A DNA stretch of 5,058 nucleotides from contig JALRHE010000326.1 of assembly GCA_023253235.1 (NCBI GenBank), positions 1 through 5,058 of the forward strand, read 5' to 3'. Below the pieces are notes generated by a model. It worked only from the letters and a program-made list of their open reading frames with translations. It made no database searches and was not told the origin of the DNA. The translations under genes and the position numbers were made by a program. Every line of letters begins with the position of its first letter. Positions within the stretch are counted from its first letter, which is position 1. Source of the DNA: Steroidobacteraceae bacterium. Its GTDB lineage: Bacteria; Pseudomonadota; Gammaproteobacteria; Steroidobacterales; Steroidobacteraceae. Shown here one piece after another: positions 1 through 5,058 of the stretch.

Positions 1-1
1 C

Positions 2-1093
2 AACAAAACGAGCAGCATGACCTCCAACATCGCAACCACCATCAATGCGATCAACCAAGTCTCAGGGCAGACTGGCGTTGTTGCCCAGAACGGCTTCTCA
101 AATGGCAAGGGCGTCGTGCTCTCGGCCGCCGATGGGCGAACCATCACGGTCACGTTCCAAGCGACCGATGTCGGGAACGAGACGGCACCGGATTACTCGA
201 CCACCGCAGGTAACTTCGGTGTTTCGATCACCGGTGCCGCCGGACAAACCGGTACGATCGATCTGGCCTATTTGGCGCCTGCAGGCGTGCTGACCGGCGA
301 CATCACCTTCAGTTCGAGCACGGGCCTCACGCAAACTAACTTCGACGTTGTCGGACAACTCGGCCCCGACACTGACCCGGCGCCGGACTTCGCTACCGTG
401 GCGGGTAACTTCGGCTTGCTGCAGACGAGCGCTGCGGGCGTTGCCGGATCCATCTCGATTGCCTATGCAGCACCAACCGGCGTGTTAAGTGGCTCCGTGC
501 AATTCAACTCGGCCACCGGACTTGGACAGACCGCGTTCAGCGTACAAGGGGAACTCGGCCCCGATACGGACCCTGCGCCGGATTACTTGAGCGTTGCCGG
601 AAACTTCGGCATCACCACGACCGGCCCGAACGGCGTCTCGCCCGGCATCAACATCAGCTACGTCGCGCCGAGTGGCATCTTGAGCGGAACGGTGGAACTC
701 AGCGAATCGACTGGTGTGAATGAGCGGACGCTACAAGTGGTTGGCTCGTTGCAGAGCCCGGATTTCCGCTCTGTCGCCAACATCGATATCTCAACGATTG
801 CCGGTGCGAACCTCGCGATCCAAACCATCGATGGTGCGCTACAAACCGTCAATTCGACCCGCGCGCGATTGGGCGGTGTCTTGAACCGGCTCGATAGCGC
901 CATCGACAACCTTCGCGTCGCCGAAGAGAACCAAATTGCGGCGCGCTCGCGCATCATGGATGCCGATATAGCGGCCGAAACCGCTGCCCTAGCAAGGGCG
1001 CAAGTCTTGCAGGAATCGGGTATCGCCCTGCTGGTGCAAGCGAATGCCATCCCGATGAACGTCGTCAATCTACTGCGCAACAGCTATCTCTAG
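2..1093 (+). CDS. Flagellin, 5'-truncated by the window edge
   Basis: This is the C-terminal part of a flagellin, the secreted subunit that polymerises into the flagellar filament. The frame is open to the first base and the N-terminal D0/D1 region is missing, so the ATG at 17 is an internal Met rather than a start. Numbering from that Met, residues 5-47 (AINQVSGQTGVVA, then LSAADGRTITV) look like a flagellin-IN motif. Residues 57-246 are three tandem repeats forming the variable, surface-exposed part. Residues 254-358 are the conserved C-terminal D1/D0 helices (DISTIAGANLAIQTID, RARLGGVLNRLDSAIDNL, ARSRIMDADIAAETAALAR). The extreme C-terminus is unusual: flagellins normally end near an LSLLR-like motif, while this one reads NVVNLLRNSYL. 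It could be one of several paralogous flagellins. The family call is secure; the gene symbol (fliC, flaA or other) cannot be chosen. Confidence 0.93.
   Translation, partial: NKTSSMTSNIATTINAINQVSGQTGVVAQNGFSNGKGVVLSAADGRTITVTFQATDVGNETAPDYSTTAGNFGVSITGAAGQTGTIDLAYLAPAGVLTGDITFSSSTGLTQTNFDVVGQLGPDTDPAPDFATVAGNFGLLQTSAAGVAGSISIAYAAPTGVLSGSVQFNSATGLGQTAFSVQGELGPDTDPAPDYLSVAGNFGITTTGPNGVSPGINISYVAPSGILSGTVELSESTGVNERTLQVVGSLQSPDFRSVANIDISTIAGANLAIQTIDGALQTVNSTRARLGGVLNRLDSAIDNLRVAEENQIAARSRIMDADIAAETAALARAQVLQESGIALLVQANAIPMNVVNLLRNSYL
185..754 (+). repeat. Three in-frame tandem repeats in the flagellin variable region (195, 195 and 180 bp)
   Basis: Units lie at 185-379, 380-574 and 575-754 and encode 65, 65 and 60 residues. 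Each starts APD(Y/F)xxxAGNFG, continues through a (L/I)xYxAPxG(V/I)L(T/S)G core, and ends in an LGPDTDP linker, which the third unit lacks. By hand count, units 1 and 2 share 40 of 65 residues, and units 2 and 3 share 27 of 60, without gaps. At DNA level the 13-mer AACTCGGCCCCGA recurs exactly 195 bases apart (357 and 552). A fourth partial copy of the unit start (SPDFRSVANIDI) begins at 755 and runs straight into the D1 helix region. The alternating hydrophobic pattern suggests a beta-rich fold; that part is inference. Confidence 0.88.
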
Positions 1094-1111
1094 ACCGCGT
1101 CGCTTCTAGTA

Positions 1112-1148
1112 TCCTCACCTCGCCCCGTGATCGGGGGTGAGGTGGGGA
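1112..1148 (+). promoter_or_regulatory. GC-rich stem-loop between flagellin and monooxygenase genes, covering the RBS
   Basis: An imperfect inverted repeat starts 18 bases after the flagellin stop. Bases 1112-1121 pair with 1139-1148 (10 pairs, one of them T-G), a small internal mismatch follows, then 1123-1126 pairs with 1133-1136 around the 6-base loop GTGATC. No T-run follows on either strand, so it is not a classical intrinsic terminator, although it could weaken read-through or protect the flagellin mRNA 3' end. Its 3' arm contains the probable ribosome binding site of the next gene, so it could also limit translation of the monooxygenase. The pairing is directly visible; the function is inferred. 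Confidence 0.55.
1139..1145 (+). promoter_or_regulatory. Probable ribosome binding site (GAGGTGG) for the monooxygenase
   Basis: A Shine-Dalgarno-like GAGGTGG ends 9 bases before the ATG at 1155. It argues for that ATG over the upstream in-frame GTG at 1137, which would place the purine tract inside the coding region and add six residues (MRWGLS) not expected before a Rossmann strand. The site lies inside the 3' arm of the stem-loop at 1112-1148. Confidence 0.6.
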
Positions 1149-1154
1149 TTGTCG

Positions 1155-2612
1155 ATGTCGGAGTCTTCGTTCGATGTGTTGATCGTCGGTGCCGGCCTGA
1201 CCGGTGTCGGCTCGGCAGCCGATTTGCGCCGTCGCTTTCCGCACAAGCGTATCGCCATCATCGAAGCCCGTGAGCGCATAGGCGGCACTTGGGATCTCTT
1301 CCGTTACCCCGGCATCCGATCTGACTCGGATATGTACACCCTTGGCTATCGCGCACGGCCTTGGCGTGAACAGCGCTCCATCGTCGATGGTCCGTCCATA
1401 CGGCGTTACATCGAAGAGACGGCTGCAGAAACCGGAGTGGACAAACTCATTCGCTTTGGTCAACGCGTAGTCTCGGCAGCGTGGTCATCAACGAGAGCCA
1501 AATGGACCGTCGAGATTGCCCATCGGGACGGCACCCACTCGACTCTCGAGACCCGCTTCCTGCATTTTTGCAGCGGCTACTACAGCTACACAGAAGGTCA
1601 TCGACCTCATTGGGAAGGCGAAGCGGACTTTCAGGGCGACATCGTTCATCCACAGTTCTGGCCTGAGAACCTCGATTACCGAGGTAAAAAAGTGATCGTG
1701 ATCGGCAGTGGCGCCACTGCCGTCACCCTCGTTCCCTCGATGGCCGATCAGGCCGCCCACGTAACACTGCTGCAGCGATCGCCCACCTACATTGCGACCC
1801 AGCCCGCCGACGATCCGCTCGCCAAATGGCTTACACCTTGGATGCCAAAACGTCTCGCCTACTGGATCGTGCGTTGGAAGTGCATTCTGTCGGGAATATT
1901 CTTTTACTCGCTCGCCAAATCGCGACCGAAACCTTTCAAGAAGAGCGTCATCAATCTGGCGCGGAAGGAATTACCCGCCGATTTCGATATTGCGAAACAT
2001 CTCACTCCCAACTACAACCCGTGGGATCAGCGTCTCTGCGCGGTACCGGATGGAGATCTCTTCAAGGCCATCTCGGCTGGCAAAGTTTCGATGGTCACGG
2101 ATCAGATTCGACGCTTCGTGCCGCGAGGGATCGAATTGCAATCGGGTGATGTGCTCGAAGCCGATCTCATCATCACGGCCACGGGCCTTAAAATCGAAGC
2201 CTTGGGCGGCGCCGAGCTGCGCGTCGACGACAAACCCGTCAAGCTCGAGGAGATCATGGTCTATCGTGGCGCGCTCTTCAGTGGGGTGCCGAATCTTGTC
2301 TACACCTTCGGCTACACGAATGCGTCGTGGACTCTGCGCGCCGATCTGATCTCGCACTATCTCGGTCGACTGCTGCGTCATATGGACAAACGTGGCTACG
2401 ACAGCGTCGTGGCAGAGCGCGACCCCAGCGTGAGCGAACAGCCCTTCCTCGATTTCACCTCGGGCTATGTACTGCGCGCCCTGCCCTCGCTACCGAAGCA
2501 AGGAGATCGTTTCCCGTGGCGCATCCATCAGAACTATTTGCGTGACGTTCACGTCACGCGCTTCTCACCCCTCGTCGATCCCCATCTGCGTTTCGCAAAG
2601 GCATCCCAATGA
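1155..2612 (+). CDS. Type I Baeyer-Villiger monooxygenase, EthA/MymA-like, FAD- and NADPH-dependent
   Basis: Cytoplasmic flavoprotein of 485 residues, predicted to insert one oxygen atom beside a carbonyl and so turn a ketone into an ester or lactone using NADPH and O2. Visible motifs: FAD-binding GAGLTG (12-17); the BVMO motif GGTWDLFRYPGIRSD (43-57); the BVMO fingerprint FxGxxxHxxxWP (159-170, FQGDIVHPQFWP); a second NADPH-binding Rossmann GSGATA (184-189), followed by R208 in LLQRSP, a candidate NADPH phosphate contact; YNPWDQRLC (287-295), with R293 a candidate active-site arginine; and ATG (342-344). Recalled similarity to Mycobacterium EthA is strong along the whole length, including GYTNASWTLRADL and the C-terminal NYLRD region, and the length matches (EthA is about 489). 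No signal peptide or truncation is seen. The ATG at 1155 is preferred because of the RBS at 1139; the GTG at 1137 is the alternative. It leads the operon and overlaps the SDR gene by ATGA. The substrate is unknown, and sulfoxidation or thioamide oxidation is also possible for this family. Confidence 0.94.
   Translation: MSESSFDVLIVGAGLTGVGSAADLRRRFPHKRIAIIEARERIGGTWDLFRYPGIRSDSDMYTLGYRARPWREQRSIVDGPSIRRYIEETAAETGVDKLIRFGQRVVSAAWSSTRAKWTVEIAHRDGTHSTLETRFLHFCSGYYSYTEGHRPHWEGEADFQGDIVHPQFWPENLDYRGKKVIVIGSGATAVTLVPSMADQAAHVTLLQRSPTYIATQPADDPLAKWLTPWMPKRLAYWIVRWKCILSGIFFYSLAKSRPKPFKKSVINLARKELPADFDIAKHLTPNYNPWDQRLCAVPDGDLFKAISAGKVSMVTDQIRRFVPRGIELQSGDVLEADLIITATGLKIEALGGAELRVDDKPVKLEEIMVYRGALFSGVPNLVYTFGYTNASWTLRADLISHYLGRLLRHMDKRGYDSVVAERDPSVSEQPFLDFTSGYVLRALPSLPKQGDRFPWRIHQNYLRDVHVTRFSPLVDPHLRFAKASQ
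1703..1722. repeat. Perfect 20-bp palindrome inside the monooxygenase gene
   Basis: The two 10-base halves (CGGCAGTGGC and GCCACTGCCG) are exact reverse complements with no spacer. One bulged base away, GTGA (1698-1701) and TCAC (1723-1726) extend the symmetry. It encodes the conserved GSGATA NADPH-binding motif, so the amino acids are constrained and the symmetry may be chance. Confidence 0.6.
2540..2559. repeat. 9-bp inverted repeat with 2-bp spacer near the 3' end of the monooxygenase gene
   Basis: The arms GCGTGACGT and ACGTCACGC are perfect reverse complements around TC. The site lies 49 bases before the SDR start and is within the LRDVHVTR codons. Its size and symmetry resemble a dimeric repressor operator, but no regulator is visible here and its function is unproven. 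Confidence 0.55.
2597..2601 (+). promoter_or_regulatory. Ribosome binding site (AAAGG) for the SDR gene
   Basis: AAAGG lies within the last codons of the monooxygenase gene, 7 bases before the ATG at 2609. This suits direct re-initiation at the ATGA overlap and fixes the SDR start. Confidence 0.5.
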
Positions 2613-3442
2613 GTTCGCGCATCTCTTTCGAAGGTCAAACCGCCGTCATCACGGGAGCCGGCAGCGGCATCGGCCGGGCTCTGGCGCTCAGCCTCGCCGA
2701 GCGTGGCTGTCACTTGGCACTCGCCGATATTCGCGAGCAAACACTCGCCGAAACGGCCACGATGCTCGAATCCCATCGGCAGCGCCGACCGCAACTGCGC
2801 GTCTCGACGCATCTTCTCGATGTCGCCTCGCGTGAAGCGATCGACGCCTTTCCATCAGCCGTGCTCGCGGAACATCCGACCGTAAACCTGCTTTTCAATA
2901 ATGCGGGAGTGGCGATCGAGGGAGACTTTCGCGACATCAAGCCAGCCGATTTCGAGTGGCTGATGGACATCAACTTCTGGGGCGTCGTGCGTATGACGCG
3001 CGCTTTTCTACCCATCCTCGAGCGTAGCGACACAGCCCATGTCACCAACATTTCGAGCCTGTTCGGATTGATCGCTCCCGCAGGCCAATCCGCGTACGTC
3101 GCAAGCAAGTTTGCCGTGCGTGGCTTTTCCGATGCGCTTCGACACGAGCTCGAGGACGGACATATCGGTGTGACGGTGGTGTGCCCGGGCGGCGTCAATA
3201 CCTCCATTGCTCGTAACGCACGCCAGTCGAAAGATCTCGCGCCGGCCGATCTCGAGCGACGCCTGGCTCGCGTGCAGAAGCTCTTGCGGCTACCACCCGC
3301 CGAAGCTGCGGCAATTATCCTCAGCGCCGTCGAGCGTCGACAGCCGCGCGTGATCGTCGGCACCGATGCGAAGATCGGTGCCTGGGCAGAGCGCCTCATG
3401 CCGATCACCTACTGGAAGCTCGCGCGCAAACTCATGTTCTGA
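2609..3442 (+). CDS. Classical short-chain dehydrogenase/reductase (SDR), NAD(P)-dependent
   Basis: A 277-residue oxidoreductase predicted to interconvert an alcohol and a ketone or aldehyde. Motifs in order: cofactor-binding TGAGSGIG (15-22); an acidic D40 at the end of the second strand (ALADIR), usually a sign of NAD(H) preference; D71 for the adenine pocket; NNAG (97-100); N122 in MDINFWG; catalytic S150 in NISS; and Y163/K167 in YVASK, giving the complete Asn-Ser-Tyr-Lys tetrad with the usual 13-residue Ser-Tyr spacing. CPGGVNT (192-198) is the normal post-catalytic motif. The length is slightly above the classical 250 because of an arginine-rich, amphipathic C-terminal stretch (about 255-277, ending LARKLMF) that could touch the membrane. 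It overlaps the monooxygenase by ATGA and is followed after 14 bases by the hydrolase gene. Inferred role: making the ketone for the monooxygenase or handling the product alcohol. The family is certain; substrate and direction are not. Confidence 0.93.
   Translation: MSSRISFEGQTAVITGAGSGIGRALALSLAERGCHLALADIREQTLAETATMLESHRQRRPQLRVSTHLLDVASREAIDAFPSAVLAEHPTVNLLFNNAGVAIEGDFRDIKPADFEWLMDINFWGVVRMTRAFLPILERSDTAHVTNISSLFGLIAPAGQSAYVASKFAVRGFSDALRHELEDGHIGVTVVCPGGVNTSIARNARQSKDLAPADLERRLARVQKLLRLPPAEAAAIILSAVERRQPRVIVGTDAKIGAWAERLMPITYWKLARKLMF
3359..3382 (+). repeat. 9-bp stem with 6-base loop near the 3' end of the SDR gene
   Basis: GGCACCGAT and ATCGGTGCC are perfect reverse complements around the loop GCGAAG, 60 bases before the SDR stop. 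It would form a stable mRNA hairpin upstream of the hydrolase start. No T-run follows, so it is not a terminator. Confidence 0.5.
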
Positions 3443-3456
3443 ACTCGGTAACTACG

Positions 3457-4416
3457 ATGCTTGCGACCACGATATTTTTGGCCAGTCTTTTCGTGCTCAG
3501 CCTGATTTGGCTGACCTTACGAACGGCACGCGGCGTCGAACAACGCATCCCGCCTGTCGGCAAGTTCATCGATTTACCAAAAGCTCGCGTGCATGTTCTC
3601 GATCGAGGCGTTGCAGGCGAAGCTATTCCGCCCGTCCTGATGCTGCACGGGCTCGGCGGACAGTTGCATCATTTTGCCTACCACCTCGTCGATGCGATCG
3701 CTCAACATACGCGGGTCGTGACTCTGGATCGACCGGGCTCGGGTTACTCGAGTCGGAGCGCCGGCGCCGCTACGACGCTACGCCAGCAGGCCGAGACGTT
3801 CGTCGCCTTACTCGATCATCTGAAGATCGATAAAGCCTTTGTGGTCGGTCACTCCTTGGGTGGTGCTCTGGCACTCACACTTGCCATTCATCACCCGACT
3901 CGGGTCGCTGGCCTCGCACTCATCACGCCACTGGCTTTCACCCCGCCGGAAGTACCCAAGGCATTTCGCGCACTCGATATCAGCAACCGTATTGCAAGGC
4001 AGATCATCGCGTGGACACTAGCGACGCCGGGATTCATGCTCGGTCGCGACAAGGTGCTGCCTGCCATCTTCGGCCCCGACCCGGTGCCCAAGGATTTTGC
4101 CGTTCGAGCAGGCGGCATCCTTGCCATGCGTCCTAGCCAGTTCGTTGCAACGTCGGAAGATCTCTGCGCCCTGCCTGACAATCTACCGGCGCTCATCGCT
4201 CGTTATGACGAGTTGAGTCGCGAGGACGCACCACCTGTGAATATCCTCGTCGCACGTCAGGATCGTATCCTCGACTCCAAGAACCAGGGCGTGGCGTTGG
4301 CGGAAAAACTCAAGCGCGCCCACCTCGAGATCGTCGAGGGCGGGCACATGCTTCCGGTCACTCAACCCCAGCTCGTCACTAAATTCATCGAAGAGTCTCT
4401 CAAGCGCCGCGCGTGA
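3457..4416 (+). CDS. Alpha/beta hydrolase with N-terminal membrane anchor (probable esterase)
   Basis: A 319-residue alpha/beta-hydrolase-fold protein, probably a carboxylic ester hydrolase. Residues 2-21 form one uninterrupted hydrophobic segment followed by R22, R25 and R30, which fits an uncleaved signal anchor; no lipobox cysteine is seen. The catalytic fold begins near 57: oxyanion-hole HG in LMLHGLGG (62-68), LDRPGSGYS (90-98), nucleophile elbow GHSLGG (131-136) with S133, acid candidate D269 in VARQDRIL, and H297 in EGGHMLP. The cap region between about 165 and 230 is moderately long. The start has only a weak upstream site (GGTA near 3447), and no better ATG produces the anchor. Its stop overlaps the next gene as GTGA. 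In this operon it probably cleaves the ester or lactone made by the monooxygenase; this is inferred from gene order. Other hydrolases of the fold (epoxide hydrolase, C-C hydrolase, haloperoxidase-like) are less likely but not excluded. Confidence 0.9.
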   Translation: MLATTIFLASLFVLSLIWLTLRTARGVEQRIPPVGKFIDLPKARVHVLDRGVAGEAIPPVLMLHGLGGQLHHFAYHLVDAIAQHTRVVTLDRPGSGYSSRSAGAATTLRQQAETFVALLDHLKIDKAFVVGHSLGGALALTLAIHHPTRVAGLALITPLAFTPPEVPKAFRALDISNRIARQIIAWTLATPGFMLGRDKVLPAIFGPDPVPKDFAVRAGGILAMRPSQFVATSEDLCALPDNLPALIARYDELSREDAPPVNILVARQDRILDSKNQGVALAEKLKRAHLEIVEGGHMLPVTQPQLVTKFIEESLKRRA

Positions 4417-4985
4417 AACGACGGATCTCGCTCGTATTGCTGTATTTGGCAGCTGCCGCAGTCGGACTCGGCAGCACCTGGTTCGTCTTGAAACGCGTCG
4501 GAGTCGAGGGAGTGACGGTAGGCGCGTGGCGCGCGGATCTGCTTGCGGGCAGCGCCGATGCCGGTCTTTACACCCGAGCACGCATCGCAGTGAATGCCGT
4601 GCTAGCACTCGATCGCAGCGAGACGATTTATTTTCTAGCCACGCATGACGATCTTGGTAAACCGCTGCGTGCCGAATGTCGCTACCGCTTGAGCGGCGTC
4701 GCGCCGACTGCCGCATGGTGGAGTATCACGGCTTACGCGGAAGATAACTTTCTCTTTCCGGTCGAGTCGCACCGCTACAGCCTCAGCGGGCATTCTTTAA
4801 ATATCAGCGCAGGAGAGTCATTCAGCGCGAATGTTGGACCCGAGACCAACGAAGCGGATATCGAAACGACGGGTAACGGCACGCTTCGTCTCACGCTGCG
4901 CCTCTACAAGCCCGATGCCGCGCTGCAGGCTAACCCTGCGAGCCTAAAGGCGCCGAGCATCGAGCTCATGGGAGACTGCCCATGA
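4413..4985 (+). CDS. DUF1214 domain protein, membrane-anchored, GTG start
   Basis: A 190-residue protein with an N-terminal hydrophobic segment (about 6-25, after MKRR), then a compact domain matching the remembered pattern of the DUF1214 family: GAWRADLLAGSADAGLYTRARIA (starting near 37; key residues W39, G46, D49, Y53, R55 and R57), a SETIYF stretch (69-74), CRYRLSG (89-95), WWSITAY (102-108), DNFLFP (111-116), then an N-G-T-L-R-L type strand (155-160) before LRLYKPD (162-168). The C-terminus is short and has a Cys (C189). DUF1214 has no established enzymatic function; it often occurs fused to or beside DUF1254. The start is GTG, read directly from the GTGA overlap with the hydrolase stop; no clear Shine-Dalgarno is seen, so re-initiation by terminating ribosomes is likely. 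Its stop overlaps the next start as ATGA. The N-in anchor suggests that the domain sits outside the cytoplasmic membrane. Confidence 0.85.
   Translation: MKRRISLVLLYLAAAAVGLGSTWFVLKRVGVEGVTVGAWRADLLAGSADAGLYTRARIAVNAVLALDRSETIYFLATHDDLGKPLRAECRYRLSGVAPTAAWWSITAYAEDNFLFPVESHRYSLSGHSLNISAGESFSANVGPETNEADIETTGNGTLRLTLRLYKPDAALQANPASLKAPSIELMGDCP
4970..4974 (+). promoter_or_regulatory. Ribosome binding site (GGGAG) for the last, truncated gene
   Basis: GGGAG sits 7 bases before the ATG at 4982, inside the last codons of the DUF1214 gene. This is the best Shine-Dalgarno within the operon and supports the truncated gene being real. Confidence 0.55.
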
Positions 4986-5058
4986 CGGCGAGCACGACTC
5001 GGCGAGCGGGGTGGCCTTGGTATCGCCACTGGCTACTGGCGGCTCTACTAGCAGCAAC
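4982..5058 (+). CDS. N-terminus of a membrane-anchored protein, probably the DUF1254 partner (3'-truncated)
   Basis: Only 25 codons are inside the window: MTASTTRRAGWPWYRHW followed by a hydrophobic run LLAALLAA that continues past the edge. The start overlaps the DUF1214 stop as ATGA and has a good RBS. A basic, tryptophan-rich head followed by a Leu/Ala-rich segment points to a membrane anchor or signal peptide. The DUF1254 suggestion rests on the common DUF1214-DUF1254 gene pairing, not on any visible domain residues. That a gene starts here is likely; its identity is a guess. Confidence 0.6.
   Translation, partial: MTASTTRRAGWPWYRHWLLAALLAA

Noticed and set aside
17..19. ATG as the true start of the flagellin
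   Set aside because: The frame is open to the window edge, and the encoded protein would lack the N-terminal D0/D1 helices needed for polymerisation, so the gene is cut by the window.
1107..1112. TAGTAT as a -10 promoter box before the monooxygenase
   Set aside because: It matches the TATAAT consensus at only four of six positions, and no TTGACA-like element lies 16-18 bases upstream.
1137..1139. GTG as an earlier start for the monooxygenase
   Set aside because: It would put the GAGGTGG ribosome binding site inside the gene and has no Shine-Dalgarno of its own; the ATG at 1155 gives the N-terminus usual for the family.
1112..1148. Intrinsic (rho-independent) terminator after the flagellin gene
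   Set aside because: The stem is strong, but no T-run follows on the + strand (TTGTCG) or on the - strand, so it is listed as a stem-loop of uncertain role.
1792..2349. 185-residue + strand frame inside the monooxygenase gene
   Set aside because: It is an out-of-frame Ser/Arg-rich shadow; the monooxygenase frame carries continuous conserved motifs across the same bases.
2710..3408. 232-residue open frame on the - strand within the SDR gene
   Set aside because: It is wholly antisense to an SDR with a complete catalytic tetrad, is Arg/Ser-rich as expected for a GC-rich antisense frame, and shows no recognisable domain.
4183..4716. 177-residue open frame on the - strand spanning the hydrolase/DUF1214 junction
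   Set aside because: It is antisense to two well-supported genes, has low-complexity Arg-rich composition and no family motif.

Overview
The window reads as a stretch of a GC-rich bacterial chromosome, most likely from a flagellated member of the Pseudomonadota. The clues are a flagellin with a typical bacterial C-terminal D1/D0 region, and a neighbouring DUF1214/DUF1254-type pair that is common in alpha- and gammaproteobacteria. No 16S rRNA or other taxonomic marker is present, so genus and class stay open. All real genes lie on the + strand. No tRNA, rRNA, CRISPR array, insertion sequence or phage gene was seen.

Left part (1-1093): the 3' part of a flagellin gene whose start lies outside the window. 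It encodes a flagellin-IN-like stretch, three consecutive 65/65/60-residue repeats forming the surface-exposed variable region, and the conserved C-terminal D1/D0 helical region. A 61-base gap follows. It holds a strong imperfect stem-loop (1112-1148) whose 3' arm contains the probable ribosome binding site of the next gene.

Right part (1155-5058): a tightly packed set of five co-directional genes: an EthA/MymA-like type I Baeyer-Villiger monooxygenase (1155-2612), a classical short-chain dehydrogenase/reductase (2609-3442), a membrane-anchored alpha/beta hydrolase (3457-4416), a DUF1214 protein (4413-4985), and the first 25 codons of a further membrane-anchored protein (from 4982), probably the DUF1254 partner. 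Three of the four junctions are 4-base stop/start overlaps (ATGA, GTGA, ATGA) and the other gap is 14 bases, so this is almost certainly one translationally coupled operon.

Inferred logic: the SDR interconverts an alcohol and a ketone, the monooxygenase inserts oxygen next to the carbonyl to give an ester or lactone, and the hydrolase cleaves that ester. This is the usual Baeyer-Villiger route for breaking a carbon chain or ring. The gene set resembles the mycobacterial mymA operon (BVMO, LipR-type hydrolase, SDR). The coupled DUF1214 and probable DUF1254 genes have no established biochemical role, and their place in this operon is the most intriguing point of the window. The substrate cannot be read from the sequence.
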